From: Pseudaestuariivita rosea
GTDB lineage: Bacteria > Pseudomonadota > Alphaproteobacteria > Rhodobacterales > Rhodobacteraceae
Length of the DNA stretch: 64,000 nucleotides
Direction: 5' to 3'
Assembly (NCBI RefSeq): GCF_017592335.1
Contig: NZ_JACNMP010000013.1
Coordinates: 1-64,000 of the forward strand
Below, piece by piece: positions 36,604-44,515 of this stretch. Within the stretch, counting starts at the first letter, position 1. The number at the start of each line of letters is the position of its first letter. The translations under genes were made by a program, and so were the position numbers. The notes under the pieces are model-generated. The model saw only the letters and a list, made by a program, of their open reading frames with translations, searched no databases and was not told where the DNA came from.

Positions 36604-37584
36604 ATGAAAAAACTACTGATGACAGTCGCTTGCGCGCTTTGCGCCACGGCGGCCGCGGCCCAGGACGAGGTTCGCCTGCAACTGCAATGGGTCACACAGG
36701 CGCAATTCGCAGGTTACTATGTGGCGCTGGACAAAGGGTTTTATGAGGAAGAAAACCTCGATGTTACCATCCTGCCCGGCGGCCCCGATATCGCCCCGCC
36801 GCAAGTGCTGGCCGGTGGCGGCGCGGACGTGATGCTGAACTGGATGCCCTCGGCCCTGGCTGCGCGCGAACGTGGGCTGCCGGTCGTGAACATCGCGCAG
36901 CCCTTCAAGACCTCGGGCCTGATGCTGACCTGCTGGAAAGACACCGGCATCACATCGCCCCAGGATTTCCGCGGCAAGACCATCGGCGTCTGGTTCTTTG
37001 GCAATGAATACCCGTTCCTAAGCTGGATGAGCCAAGAGGGCATTCCGACCGAAGGCGGTGAAGACGGCGTGACCGTCCTGAAACAGGGCTTCAACGTTGA
37101 CCCGCTGCTGCAACGCCAGGCCGATTGCATCAGCACGATGACCTATAACGAATACGGCCAGGTACTGGATGCGGGCGTGGGCGAAGACGAACTGGTGACC
37201 TTCAAATACGAAGATCAGGGCGTCGCGACGCTGGAAGACGGCATGTATGTGCTGGAGGACAGGCTGGATGACCCCGCCTTTGTCGACAAAATGGTCCGCT
37301 TCGTCCGCGCCAGTATGCGTGGCTGGAAGTACGCCGAGGGAAACCCAGATGAGGCCGCCGAGATCGTGCTGGACAACGACGCCACCGGTGCCCAGACCGA
37401 GGCCCACCAGAAACGCATGATGACTGAGATCGCCAAACTGACTGCGGGTTCGAACGGCGCGCTGGATCCGGCCGACTTCGACCGCACGGTGCAGACCTTG
37501 CTGGCCGGTGGTTCAGATCCGGTGATCACTCAGGAACCCGAAGGGGCCTGGACCCACGCCATCACGGATCAGGCGTTGAATTAG
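36604..37584 (+). CDS. ABC transporter substrate-binding protein, NMT1/THI5-like
   Basis: A periplasmic protein of 326 residues with signal peptide MKKLLMTVACALCATAAAA. The mature part begins with QDEVRLQLQWVTQAQFAGYY, followed by VALDKGFYEEENLDVTI, the hallmark of THI5/NMT1-type pyrimidine-binding proteins. That family binds formylaminopyrimidine or thiamine precursors, which suits a pyrimidine-like ligand here. It is the last gene of the importer operon. The ribosome site AAGGAGG precedes the ATG. Confidence 0.88.
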   Translation: MKKLLMTVACALCATAAAAQDEVRLQLQWVTQAQFAGYYVALDKGFYEEENLDVTILPGGPDIAPPQVLAGGGADVMLNWMPSALAARERGLPVVNIAQPFKTSGLMLTCWKDTGITSPQDFRGKTIGVWFFGNEYPFLSWMSQEGIPTEGGEDGVTVLKQGFNVDPLLQRQADCISTMTYNEYGQVLDAGVGEDELVTFKYEDQGVATLEDGMYVLEDRLDDPAFVDKMVRFVRASMRGWKYAEGNPDEAAEIVLDNDATGAQTEAHQKRMMTEIAKLTAGSNGALDPADFDRTVQTLLAGGSDPVITQEPEGAWTHAITDQALN

Positions 37585-37592
37585 AACAAAAT

Positions 37593-37626
37593 ATGGTCCG
37601 GAAGCAGTTCGAAAGCTCCGGACCAT
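37593..37626 (+). terminator. Stem-loop after the binding-protein gene
   Basis: ATGGTCCGGA and TCCGGACCAT form a perfect 10-bp stem with a 14-base loop, 9 bp after the stop codon. No U-run follows, so it may be a stabilising hairpin or a factor-dependent end of the operon. Confidence 0.5.
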
Positions 37627-37633
37627 CCTGCGC

Positions 37634-37654
37634 ATCCCGGACTTGATCCGGGAC
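37634..37654. repeat. Small palindromic repeat (CGGACTTGATCCG type), copy 2
   Basis: The same palindrome as at 25687, with arms TCCCGGA and TCCGGGA, directly after the importer-operon hairpin. Confidence 0.6.
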
Positions 37655-37704
37655 CTAACCGCTACATCTCGAAAATATTTCCAGCAAATTCGCTGCCATA
37701 CCTG

Positions 37705-38277
37705 TCAGCTGTTCTTTTTAAATAGTCCAAACAGGCCACGAGATTTTGGTCTGGAAGACGCCGCGCGGGCTTGCAGGTCCGCCATCATCGCATCGATGGC
37801 TTGTGAAACGTCATATGGTTCTGTGACGGGAATCTGCGACCAGTCAATCTGTAACCACCACATGTCGTTTCCCTGTGGGTCGGTGACCTCTCCGGCACTT
37901 CTGGTAATGGCGGTGCTATGCATATGAAGATGAAACACCGCCAGTTTGGCGTTCTCTCGTGTATACAGTTTCTGATCCAGTTTGTTACGGATATCCGTCA
38001 GTTGAGGAATAAGGAAATTCAGTTTCCCTTCCAATGCTCCCTCGACACTGGCGCAGAGGGGTGACAGCCCAAATCCGCTTCCCAAAGCGGTCTGTTTGAC
38101 ACTGTCGGGCGCGGCGCGAAGTGCAGCCACAGTCTGAATGTCTTCGTAAAGAGACATTTTGTTTCCTTTGGACTGGAACGCCAGTCCTGCGGTATTGAGC
38201 AAATCTGCAAATTTCGCGTCGTTGTAGATCTGTTGCGGAAATATATCTTCAATGTGGAAGTTATAATTCAGAGACAT
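37705..38277 (-). CDS. Hypothetical protein under a three-palindrome control region
   Basis: A 190-residue soluble protein without signal peptide, starting MSLNYNFHIEDIFPQQIYND. It contains FHLHMHSTAITRSAGEVTDP and MWWLQIDWSQIPVTEPYDVS, and ends with a basic Ser/Lys-rich tail (SSRPKSRGLFGLFKKNS). No family is recognised. It is mildly AT-rich. Three evenly spaced 21-bp palindromes lie directly upstream, so its expression is probably tightly controlled. Confidence 0.6.
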   Translation of the reverse strand: MSLNYNFHIEDIFPQQIYNDAKFADLLNTAGLAFQSKGNKMSLYEDIQTVAALRAAPDSVKQTALGSGFGLSPLCASVEGALEGKLNFLIPQLTDIRNKLDQKLYTRENAKLAVFHLHMHSTAITRSAGEVTDPQGNDMWWLQIDWSQIPVTEPYDVSQAIDAMMADLQARAASSRPKSRGLFGLFKKNS

Positions 38278-38299
38278 GCTTGTTCCTTTTTTATATGCA

Positions 38300-38402
38300 A
38301 AATGTGTAAATTACACATTTAGTTTGATCCATTTGCTTGAAAATGTGCATTTTACACATTTATTGGGGCTTATTTTCTGGAAAATGTGCAAATTGTACAT
38401 TC
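38300..38402. promoter_or_regulatory. Three palindromic operators spaced 41 bp apart
   Basis: Site 1 (38300-38320) is AAATGTGTAA-A-TTACACATTT, perfect. Site 2 (38341-38361) has arms AAATGTG and CACATTT. Site 3 (38382-38402) has AATGTGCAA and TTGTACATT, one mismatch. Centres are at 38310, 38351 and 38392, exactly 41 bp apart, about four helical turns. They lie upstream of the 190-residue hypothetical gene; site 3 ends just after the stop of the FAD oxidase. Confidence 0.7.
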
Positions 38403-38405
38403 GCC

Positions 38406-39809
38406 TCAAAGGGCTACGATCTTGCCCGGGTTCATGATGTTGTGCGGGTCCAGGCTGCGTTTAATTGTGGCCATGATATCTGTTGCGGGGCCTAATTCTT
38501 TCTTTAGATACAACATCTTACCCTGACCAATGCCGTGTTCGCCGGTGCAGGTGCCCTGCATCGAGATCGCCAGGTCGTTCAGCCAGCCGATGAACTCATC
38601 GGCCTTCGCGACCTCATCCGCGTTGTCCTTATCGATCAGCAGCAGCGTATGGAAATTTCCGTCCCCGGCATGTCCCACGATTGGCGCTAAGATATTCATT
38701 TCATTTAGCTTTTCTTGCGTCGCCGTCACACATTCGGCCAGCCGCGAAATCGGCACGCAGACATCCGTTGCCAGCCCCTGTGCGTCCGGCCGCAACTGCA
38801 TACAGGCCCAATAGGCATCATGCCGTGCCTGCCAGATTTTCGTGCGTTCTTCGGCACTTACGGTCCATTCAAAGCCGTGGCCGCCCATGTCTTCGGCGAT
38901 TTCACCGAAAATGGCGGCTTGTTCCGCGACCGATGCCTCGGATCCATGAAATTCCAGCAATAACAATGGGGTATCCGGCAGGCTTAGCTTGGAATACGCA
39001 TTGACGGCCTGAATGGTCAACTGATCGAGCAGCTCAATCCGCGCCACCGGCACGCCATACTGGATCGTCGCAATCACCGCCTGACACGCCGCGTCTATGT
39101 CAGGAAAGCTGCACATGGCCGAGGACATGGCCTCGGGTATCCCGTTGAGTTTCAAGGTTAATTCCGTGATCACCCCAAGCGTGCCCTCGGACCCGATCAA
39201 AAGCCGGGTCAGGTCATAGCCTGCCGAAGACTTGCGGGCACGGCCGCCCGTGCGGATGATCTGCCCATCGGGCATAACCGCTTGAAGCGAAAGGATATTA
39301 TCGCGCATCGTGCCATAGCGCACCGCATTCGTCCCCGACGCCCGGGTCGAGGCCATACCCCCCAAGCTGGCATTCGCGCCCGGATCAATCGGAAAAAACA
39401 ACCCCTGATCGCGCAAGTAGGTATTAAGCTGGCTGCGCGTCACGCCCGGTTGCACGACACAGTCCAGATCCTGCGCGTTGACCGCCAATATCTGGTTCAT
39501 CTGGCTCAGGTCCACCGACACGCCGCCGCCCGGTGCATTCACGTGACCTTCCAGCGATGTGCCCGTGCCGAAGGGAATGACCGGCACGCGATGTTCGGCG
39601 CAAATCTGAATGATATCAGAGACTTCCTGGGTACTATGCGCAAAAACCACAGCATCAGGCGCCTGATTGGTCAGCCAGGTTGTGGTATGCCCGTGCTGAT
39701 CGCGGATCGCCTGACCCAACTGCAGCCGGTTACCGAAACGTTGCTTCAGGATCGCGGTCGCAGTTTCGATCGCGGTCTGGTTCCGGGGCAGGGTGGTGAC
39801 TTGGGCCAA
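38406..39809 (-). CDS. FAD-linked oxidase, D-lactate/glycolate dehydrogenase-like (GlcD family)
   Basis: A 467-residue flavoprotein with the PCMH/VAO-type FAD domain (about 40-220; PVIPFGTGTSLEGHVNAPGG and GSEGTLGVITELTL) and the C-terminal FAD-oxidase domain with HAGDGNFHTLLLID and GTCTGEHGIGQGK, typical of GlcD/D-lactate dehydrogenases. It probably oxidises a 2-hydroxy acid. It is the last gene of the TRAP/monooxygenase operon, 51 bp after dctP, so it may oxidise a 2-hydroxy acid produced from the imported substrate; this is inferred. Confidence 0.88.
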   Translation of the reverse strand: MAQVTTLPRNQTAIETATAILKQRFGNRLQLGQAIRDQHGHTTTWLTNQAPDAVVFAHSTQEVSDIIQICAEHRVPVIPFGTGTSLEGHVNAPGGGVSVDLSQMNQILAVNAQDLDCVVQPGVTRSQLNTYLRDQGLFFPIDPGANASLGGMASTRASGTNAVRYGTMRDNILSLQAVMPDGQIIRTGGRARKSSAGYDLTRLLIGSEGTLGVITELTLKLNGIPEAMSSAMCSFPDIDAACQAVIATIQYGVPVARIELLDQLTIQAVNAYSKLSLPDTPLLLLEFHGSEASVAEQAAIFGEIAEDMGGHGFEWTVSAEERTKIWQARHDAYWACMQLRPDAQGLATDVCVPISRLAECVTATQEKLNEMNILAPIVGHAGDGNFHTLLLIDKDNADEVAKADEFIGWLNDLAISMQGTCTGEHGIGQGKMLYLKKELGPATDIMATIKRSLDPHNIMNPGKIVAL

Positions 39810-39860
39810 GGTATCCTCCGAAACTGGCGCGCACCTGAAATGATGCGCGCCAAGCCTTTG

Positions 39861-40916
39861 TTATTGCAGGTCTTTCATGCGTGCATCGTTGATCTCGGCC
39901 TCTGCCTCGGCCACGGCGGTTGTCATCGCCTCAAAGATCCGCTCACCGCCATCAACATTGGCTTTGAACCAGTCAAAGACGGGTGCGGCAGCTTCGCGGA
40001 ATGCGGCTTTTTCTTCGGGCGTGGGCACATAAAGATCGCCGCCACCGGCGACGAAATCCTCATAAGCCTGAATGGATTTCCGCTTGGGCGACGCGAACGT
40101 GGCCTGCTGAAGCGCATAGAAACCATCGACGACAACTCGACGCATATCTTCTGGCATGTCTGTGAACTTTTCATTCGACATCCACCACAGCGCGCCCATA
40201 TAGGCGTGGCCGTCCAGCGTGATGTATTGCAGACCGGCATCGGGGAATTTCATGCCCATGATGTCGGTGATGCCGTTTTTCGACCCCTCGACAACGCCGG
40301 TTTGCAGGGATGTGAACAGTTCGGGCCATGGGATCGGCGTGGGCGAGGCACCAAGGGCGCGCACCAGTTCCTGCGGCAGGTCGGCGACGACGGTGCGGAT
40401 TTTCAGACCTTCCATATCTGACGGCTGCGCGATACGGCGTTCGGTGTTGGCAAAATTGCGCCAGCCGCCGGTGTTACCGATGGTCATCAGACGGATCGCA
40501 TCGCCGGAATCCGCCATCGCCATCTCGCGCATGGTGCGGACGAAATCGCCCGATAGAACATGTTCTGCAATGCGGTCGTCGGCCATCAAATAGGGCAGGT
40601 CAAGTACCTGAACATAAGGGAAAATTCCCGCAGCACCGCCCGAGGTCGACACATAGATGTCAATCGATCCATCCGCCACGCCCTGCAGACACTCGGTGCC
40701 ATTGGCGCACAGTTGAGTGCCCATGAAAATCTCAACCTCAATGGCGCCGTTCGAGGCGGATTCGACATAGTTCTTGAAAACAACCAGACCGTCATAGTCT
40801 TCGTCATTCTCATTCGAATTCGCAGTGGCCCGCAGGGTATATTCCTGCGCATGGGCGGCAAATGGTGCGGCCAGAAGCCCCGCAACCAGAAGCGATTTTG
40901 TTAGGGTTTTCAGCAT
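39861..40916 (-). CDS. dctP: TRAP transporter substrate-binding protein (DctP family)
   Basis: A periplasmic protein of 351 residues with signal peptide MLKTLTKSLLVAGLLAAPFA ending AHA before QEYTLRATANSNEN. The family segments LKIRTVVADLPQELVRALGA (with the carboxylate-binding Arg of TRAP proteins) and LFTSLQTGVVEGSKNGITDI are clear. The ligand of most DctP proteins is an organic anion. In this operon a sulfonated sugar is a reasonable candidate. It lies 23 bp after dctM. Confidence 0.9.
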   Translation of the reverse strand: MLKTLTKSLLVAGLLAAPFAAHAQEYTLRATANSNENDEDYDGLVVFKNYVESASNGAIEVEIFMGTQLCANGTECLQGVADGSIDIYVSTSGGAAGIFPYVQVLDLPYLMADDRIAEHVLSGDFVRTMREMAMADSGDAIRLMTIGNTGGWRNFANTERRIAQPSDMEGLKIRTVVADLPQELVRALGASPTPIPWPELFTSLQTGVVEGSKNGITDIMGMKFPDAGLQYITLDGHAYMGALWWMSNEKFTDMPEDMRRVVVDGFYALQQATFASPKRKSIQAYEDFVAGGGDLYVPTPEEKAAFREAAAPVFDWFKANVDGGERIFEAMTTAVAEAEAEINDARMKDLQ

Positions 40917-40939
40917 GTTGTCCTCCCTCGTGACGCTGA

Positions 40940-42406
40940 TTAATCGACGAATCCCGTCAGACGCGGAACTGTCATGGATATTGCCGGGAAATATGTGATC
41001 AGGAAAATGACGAATATTTCAACGGCAAGAAATGGCAAAATGGCCTTGGCGATGGTTTCGACCTTTTCCCGACTGACGGTCGACGCCACAAACAGCACCA
41101 GCCCCATGGGCGGCGTAGCCAGACCGACCGTCAGGTTGACCGACATGATGATCGCGAAATGGACCGGATGCACCCCCAGTTCGGTAAAGATCGGCGCCAG
41201 GATCGGACCCAAGATGATGATCGCAGGGCCAGCATCCAGGAACATGCCGACGATGAACAGCAGGATGTTGATCAGGAACAGCAGGATCAGTGGGTTTTCG
41301 CTAAGCGTCAGAATGAAGTCGGTCAGGATCTGCGGGGCGAAGGACAGCGATACGACAGTCTTGAACGCCACCGCCGCGCCCACCAGCAACAACACGGCCG
41401 AGGATGCCATGGCAGACCGTGCCAACACGCTGTAAAGATCATTCATCCGCATCGACCGTAATACGAAAAAGCTGACTACCAGCGCATAGGCAACGGCAAT
41501 GGCCGAGGCCTCGGTCGGGGTGAAAACGCCCACCAGGATACCGCCCAGAATGATGATCGGGGTTTGCAGCGGCGCGACGGCCTTTTTGCAGATCAGGCGG
41601 AAATCATGGCTGACCGCCTGTCGATAGCGCATCAGCAACACATGGGCTATGGCCAGCATCAGCAGGAACAGGATGAATTTGCCCAAGCCGTCCAGTTGAT
41701 ACCCCGCCAGATTGCGCAAGGGGATTGTCAGGGCATAAAGGATGCCGCCGAAATTCAAACGCAGCAGCAACAGGGAAATCCAATATTCGACCGTGCTGAT
41801 CTGCTGATCTTTGGTGACGATCCGTTCGGCCTTGGGCAGATCATACTTGTCAGCCATCAGGTTGACGACTGCCATCAGCCCGACCCCTGCCAGAAACAGC
41901 GCCGCCACGCTTTCGCCCATCACATACGCATAAATGATCATGATGCCCGACGGCGGGATGATCGGGCCAATGACGGATGACGCGGCGGTGACGGCGGCGG
42001 CGAATTTGCGAGTGTATCCGTTTCTCTCCATCGCGGGGATCAACGTTGAACCCAAAGCCGAGGTATCGGCGACCGCACTGCCTGACATACCTGCAAACAG
42101 GATCGACGACAGGATGTTCACATGGGCCAACCCGCCGCGCAGATGGCCCATGAAGGCCTGGCTGAATTCGATCAGGCGCGTTGTGATGCCGCCGCGGTTC
42201 ATAATCTCACCGGCCAGCATGAAAAAGGGCAGGGCCATCAAAGGCGAGCCATTCACACCATTGAAAACATTCCGATAAAGCAATCCAAGATCGCGTGTTG
42301 ACCCGTCTGCAATGATCAACGCGCCCGATGAGGCCAGCATCGCAAAAACGATCGGAACGCCCAAAGCAATCAGAACCAGAAATACCGGAACCAGCCATAG
42401 CAGCAT
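40940..42406 (-). CDS. dctM: TRAP transporter large permease (DctM family)
   Basis: A 488-residue membrane protein, longer than the usual 425 or so. The family core is recognisable from MALPFFMLAGEIMNRGGITT, SGSAVADTSALGSTLIPAM and GVFTPTEASAIAVAYALVVS. The extra length is an insertion at about 190-270 (LPKAERIVTKDQQISTVEYW onward) that seems to contain added hydrophobic helices. Its ATG overlaps the dctQ stop. Together with DctQ and DctP it forms a sodium-driven importer. Confidence 0.9.
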   Translation of the reverse strand: MLLWLVPVFLVLIALGVPIVFAMLASSGALIIADGSTRDLGLLYRNVFNGVNGSPLMALPFFMLAGEIMNRGGITTRLIEFSQAFMGHLRGGLAHVNILSSILFAGMSGSAVADTSALGSTLIPAMERNGYTRKFAAAVTAASSVIGPIIPPSGIMIIYAYVMGESVAALFLAGVGLMAVVNLMADKYDLPKAERIVTKDQQISTVEYWISLLLLRLNFGGILYALTIPLRNLAGYQLDGLGKFILFLLMLAIAHVLLMRYRQAVSHDFRLICKKAVAPLQTPIIILGGILVGVFTPTEASAIAVAYALVVSFFVLRSMRMNDLYSVLARSAMASSAVLLLVGAAVAFKTVVSLSFAPQILTDFILTLSENPLILLFLINILLFIVGMFLDAGPAIIILGPILAPIFTELGVHPVHFAIIMSVNLTVGLATPPMGLVLFVASTVSREKVETIAKAILPFLAVEIFVIFLITYFPAISMTVPRLTGFVD

Positions 42407-43050
42407 CAGTCGGCCCCTTCCGCCATAGCAAGGGGTTTCAGCCGGTCCTGCCCACCCAAGATCGTGATGATCTGGCGCAGGATTAGTTCAAGGTTAACGA
42501 TGAACATCAGACAGAAGCCAATAAAGAGCGATAAGAACGCCCACCAGTTGCGAAACCGCAGTGACTCGCCGCCGACCCAATCCAGCGGAATGCGCAGCGA
42601 GGACATCGAAGACAGCGTACCACGGCCCATCAATGAGTTGATGTTGTCCCATCCCAACCTGATGCCGTAAATGATGACGACCATCGCAAGACACATCAGG
42701 ATCAAAGTCAATATCGCCGAAAAGAGGCGCGGCAATATGCGTTCCAGAATATCAACGGACACAAAACCGCCGTAGCGATACGCCATGGGTGCAATCAGAC
42801 CTATCATCCAGACCATCAGAAAAAGGGCCGCTCCTTCTGACCAGGACAATGCCCCGTTTGGCATGCCGGCCCAGATATATGTTCTGATCTGATCAAACAG
42901 CCAGCTTTGACCAAGGTAGCGAAAGAAGACCTGCGCCAGTATGGCAAAGACCATTGTCAGCAATGCCAAAGCCGCCAACGCCTTGCTGATGCGCAGGATG
43001 AAGTCGTTAAACAGTTGCAAGGGCGTTAACAGCCCAAACAACAGCGCCAT
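42406..43050 (-). CDS. dctQ: TRAP transporter small permease (DctQ family)
   Basis: A membrane protein of 214 residues with four to five helices; segments LAALALLTMVFAILAQVFFR and FLMVWMIGLIAPMAYRYGGF fit the DctQ family. The start at 43050 (MALLFG) is preferred because GGAGGA lies eight bases upstream; that sequence is inside the frame if the ATG at 43065 were used. It is coupled to dctM by a one-base stop/start overlap. Confidence 0.86.
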   Translation of the reverse strand: MALLFGLLTPLQLFNDFILRISKALAALALLTMVFAILAQVFFRYLGQSWLFDQIRTYIWAGMPNGALSWSEGAALFLMVWMIGLIAPMAYRYGGFVSVDILERILPRLFSAILTLILMCLAMVVIIYGIRLGWDNINSLMGRGTLSSMSSLRIPLDWVGGESLRFRNWWAFLSLFIGFCLMFIVNLELILRQIITILGGQDRLKPLAMAEGAD

Positions 43051-43100
43051 GGCGCGTCCTCCCATAGTGGTCCTTTGGTGGACCTTTTAACTATCGGGCG

Positions 43101-43592
43101 TTACAGCCCGTTCGTAAAGCAGCCATATTCGCCGCCGGAAAAAACCAATGGCGCGCCGTCGCGCAGGGCGGCCCGTGTGACACGGCCCAGGATGATCAGG
43201 TGATCGCCCGCGTCATGGGTCGTTTCAAGCTGGCATTCAAAGCGCGCCAGGCAGCCACCGATCAGCGGCACGTTGTGTTCGTTTTGGGTGACCTGCAGGC
43301 CGTCAAAGGCTGAAAGAGATTTCGCAAAACCGCCGCAAATGGGCTGCTGTTCCTGACCCAGAACATGGATGGCGAAATGCGGCGCGGTTTCGAAATACTT
43401 GAACCTGCGCGATGATTTGGCAGGCGACCACAGCACCAACGGCGGGTCCAGCGATACACTGGCAAAGCTGTTTGCGGTGATGCCGATGGGGCCGTCACCT
43501 GAGGGAACCGTGACGATTGTAACACCGGTTGCAAACCGTCCAAGCGCGTCGCGAAAGGCGCGTTGATCTGCATCCGGCTGAAATATCTGCAT
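43101..43592 (-). CDS. smoA: Flavin reductase supplying the monooxygenase (SmoA-like)
   Basis: A 163-residue FMN-dependent NAD(P)H:flavin oxidoreductase of the HpaC/RutF type: RDALGRFATGVTIVTV, GITANSFASVSLDPPLVLWS and the C-terminal GEYGCFTNGL. It would deliver reduced FMN to the LLM monooxygenase two genes upstream. The start at 43592 follows GGGGGGA; an earlier ATG lacks a ribosome site. Flavin reductase, aldo-keto reductase and SsuD-type monooxygenase together match the smoABC set of sulfoquinovose users, hence the symbol, which is inferred. Confidence 0.75.
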   Translation of the reverse strand: MQIFQPDADQRAFRDALGRFATGVTIVTVPSGDGPIGITANSFASVSLDPPLVLWSPAKSSRRFKYFETAPHFAIHVLGQEQQPICGGFAKSLSAFDGLQVTQNEHNVPLIGGCLARFECQLETTHDAGDHLIILGRVTRAALRDGAPLVFSGGEYGCFTNGL

Positions 43593-43615
43593 AAATCCCC
43601 CCTGACCGCCGTCCA

Positions 43616-44515
43616 CTACGGTACCTCGTTACCTAGGGCCGCGGTGTAAAGATCAAACCAGGTTTCGCGGTCCATCTGCACGGTGAAGGCGTCGGAAAAC
43701 TGTTTGATCCGGTCCAGATTGTTTGTGCCCATCACCGGGATGATCCGCGCAGGATGCGCCAGCAGCCAGGCCACCGCGACGGATGCGATATCGGTGCTGT
43801 TGCTTTGCGCGACGTCGGCCAGCTTGGTCCGCAGGGCAGGATCGGCATCGGTGCCCCGCATCAGGCTGCCACCGCCCAAGGGCGACCAGGCCATCGGCGG
43901 CACGCCACGTTCCTGCAGATACGCGATATCGCCGTTGGTGAAGGGGCTGTGTTGGGCCAGACTGATTTCGATCTGATTGGTGACCAACTGATTTTTCATC
44001 GCCGATTGTAACAACGTCCAGTCGTGCAGCTTGAAGTTCGACACGCCCACCGTCCGCACCTTGCCGCTGGCCACGACTTCGTCCAGCGCCGCGCCCGTTT
44101 CGTGGTGGTCCATCAACGGATCGGGCCGGTGGATCAGCAGGCAATCGATCTGCTCAATATTCATATATTCTAGCGAGTTATCGACCGAAGCTAAGATATG
44201 TTCGCGTGACGTATCATAGTATTTCACACGACGTCCCGCGTATTTACCAATGGGTGCAATGATATCGCATTTCGTCACGATCTCCATCTGGTCGCGCAGA
44301 TGCGGCGCGGCTTTCAGCGCAGCGCCCAGCAACGCCTCGGCCCCGTAATCGCCATAGATGTCAGCCTGATCAAAGGTCGTCAGGCCCTGTTCCAGACAGG
44401 CCTCAATCTTGGCCTGCACATGGGCAGACGAGGTATCGCTGTCATAGGCCAAGCGCCACATCCCATAGACAATACGGCTAAATTCCAGATCATCGGTCAG
44501 CTTGATACGTTCCAT
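43616..44515 (-). CDS. smoB: Aldo-keto reductase, candidate 6-oxo-glucose reductase (SmoB-like)
   Basis: A 299-residue barrel enzyme with the catalytic tetrad Asp49 and Tyr54 (TTFDQADIYGDYG), Lys82 (IVTKCDI) and His129 (LLIHRPDPL), and cofactor residues in GVSNFKLHDW and AWSPLGGGSLMR. In the sulfo-SMO pathway SmoB reduces 6-oxo-glucose to glucose with NADPH. Here the gene overlaps the monooxygenase stop (TAATG) and precedes the flavin reductase. The start at 44515 is favoured over an upstream ATG that adds 40 atypical residues. Another aldehyde substrate cannot be excluded. Confidence 0.78.
   Translation of the reverse strand: MERIKLTDDLEFSRIVYGMWRLAYDSDTSSAHVQAKIEACLEQGLTTFDQADIYGDYGAEALLGAALKAAPHLRDQMEIVTKCDIIAPIGKYAGRRVKYYDTSREHILASVDNSLEYMNIEQIDCLLIHRPDPLMDHHETGAALDEVVASGKVRTVGVSNFKLHDWTLLQSAMKNQLVTNQIEISLAQHSPFTNGDIAYLQERGVPPMAWSPLGGGSLMRGTDADPALRTKLADVAQSNSTDIASVAVAWLLAHPARIIPVMGTNNLDRIKQFSDAFTVQMDRETWFDLYTAALGNEVP

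Noticed and set aside
38300-38402. CRISPR array
   Set aside because: The three 21-bp units are palindromes with about 20 bp between them, their sequences vary, and no cas genes are present.
39282-40421. Long plus-strand frame opposite the FAD oxidase and dctP
   Set aside because: It spans two clear minus-strand genes and the gap between them, and encodes a low-complexity Arg/His-rich sequence.
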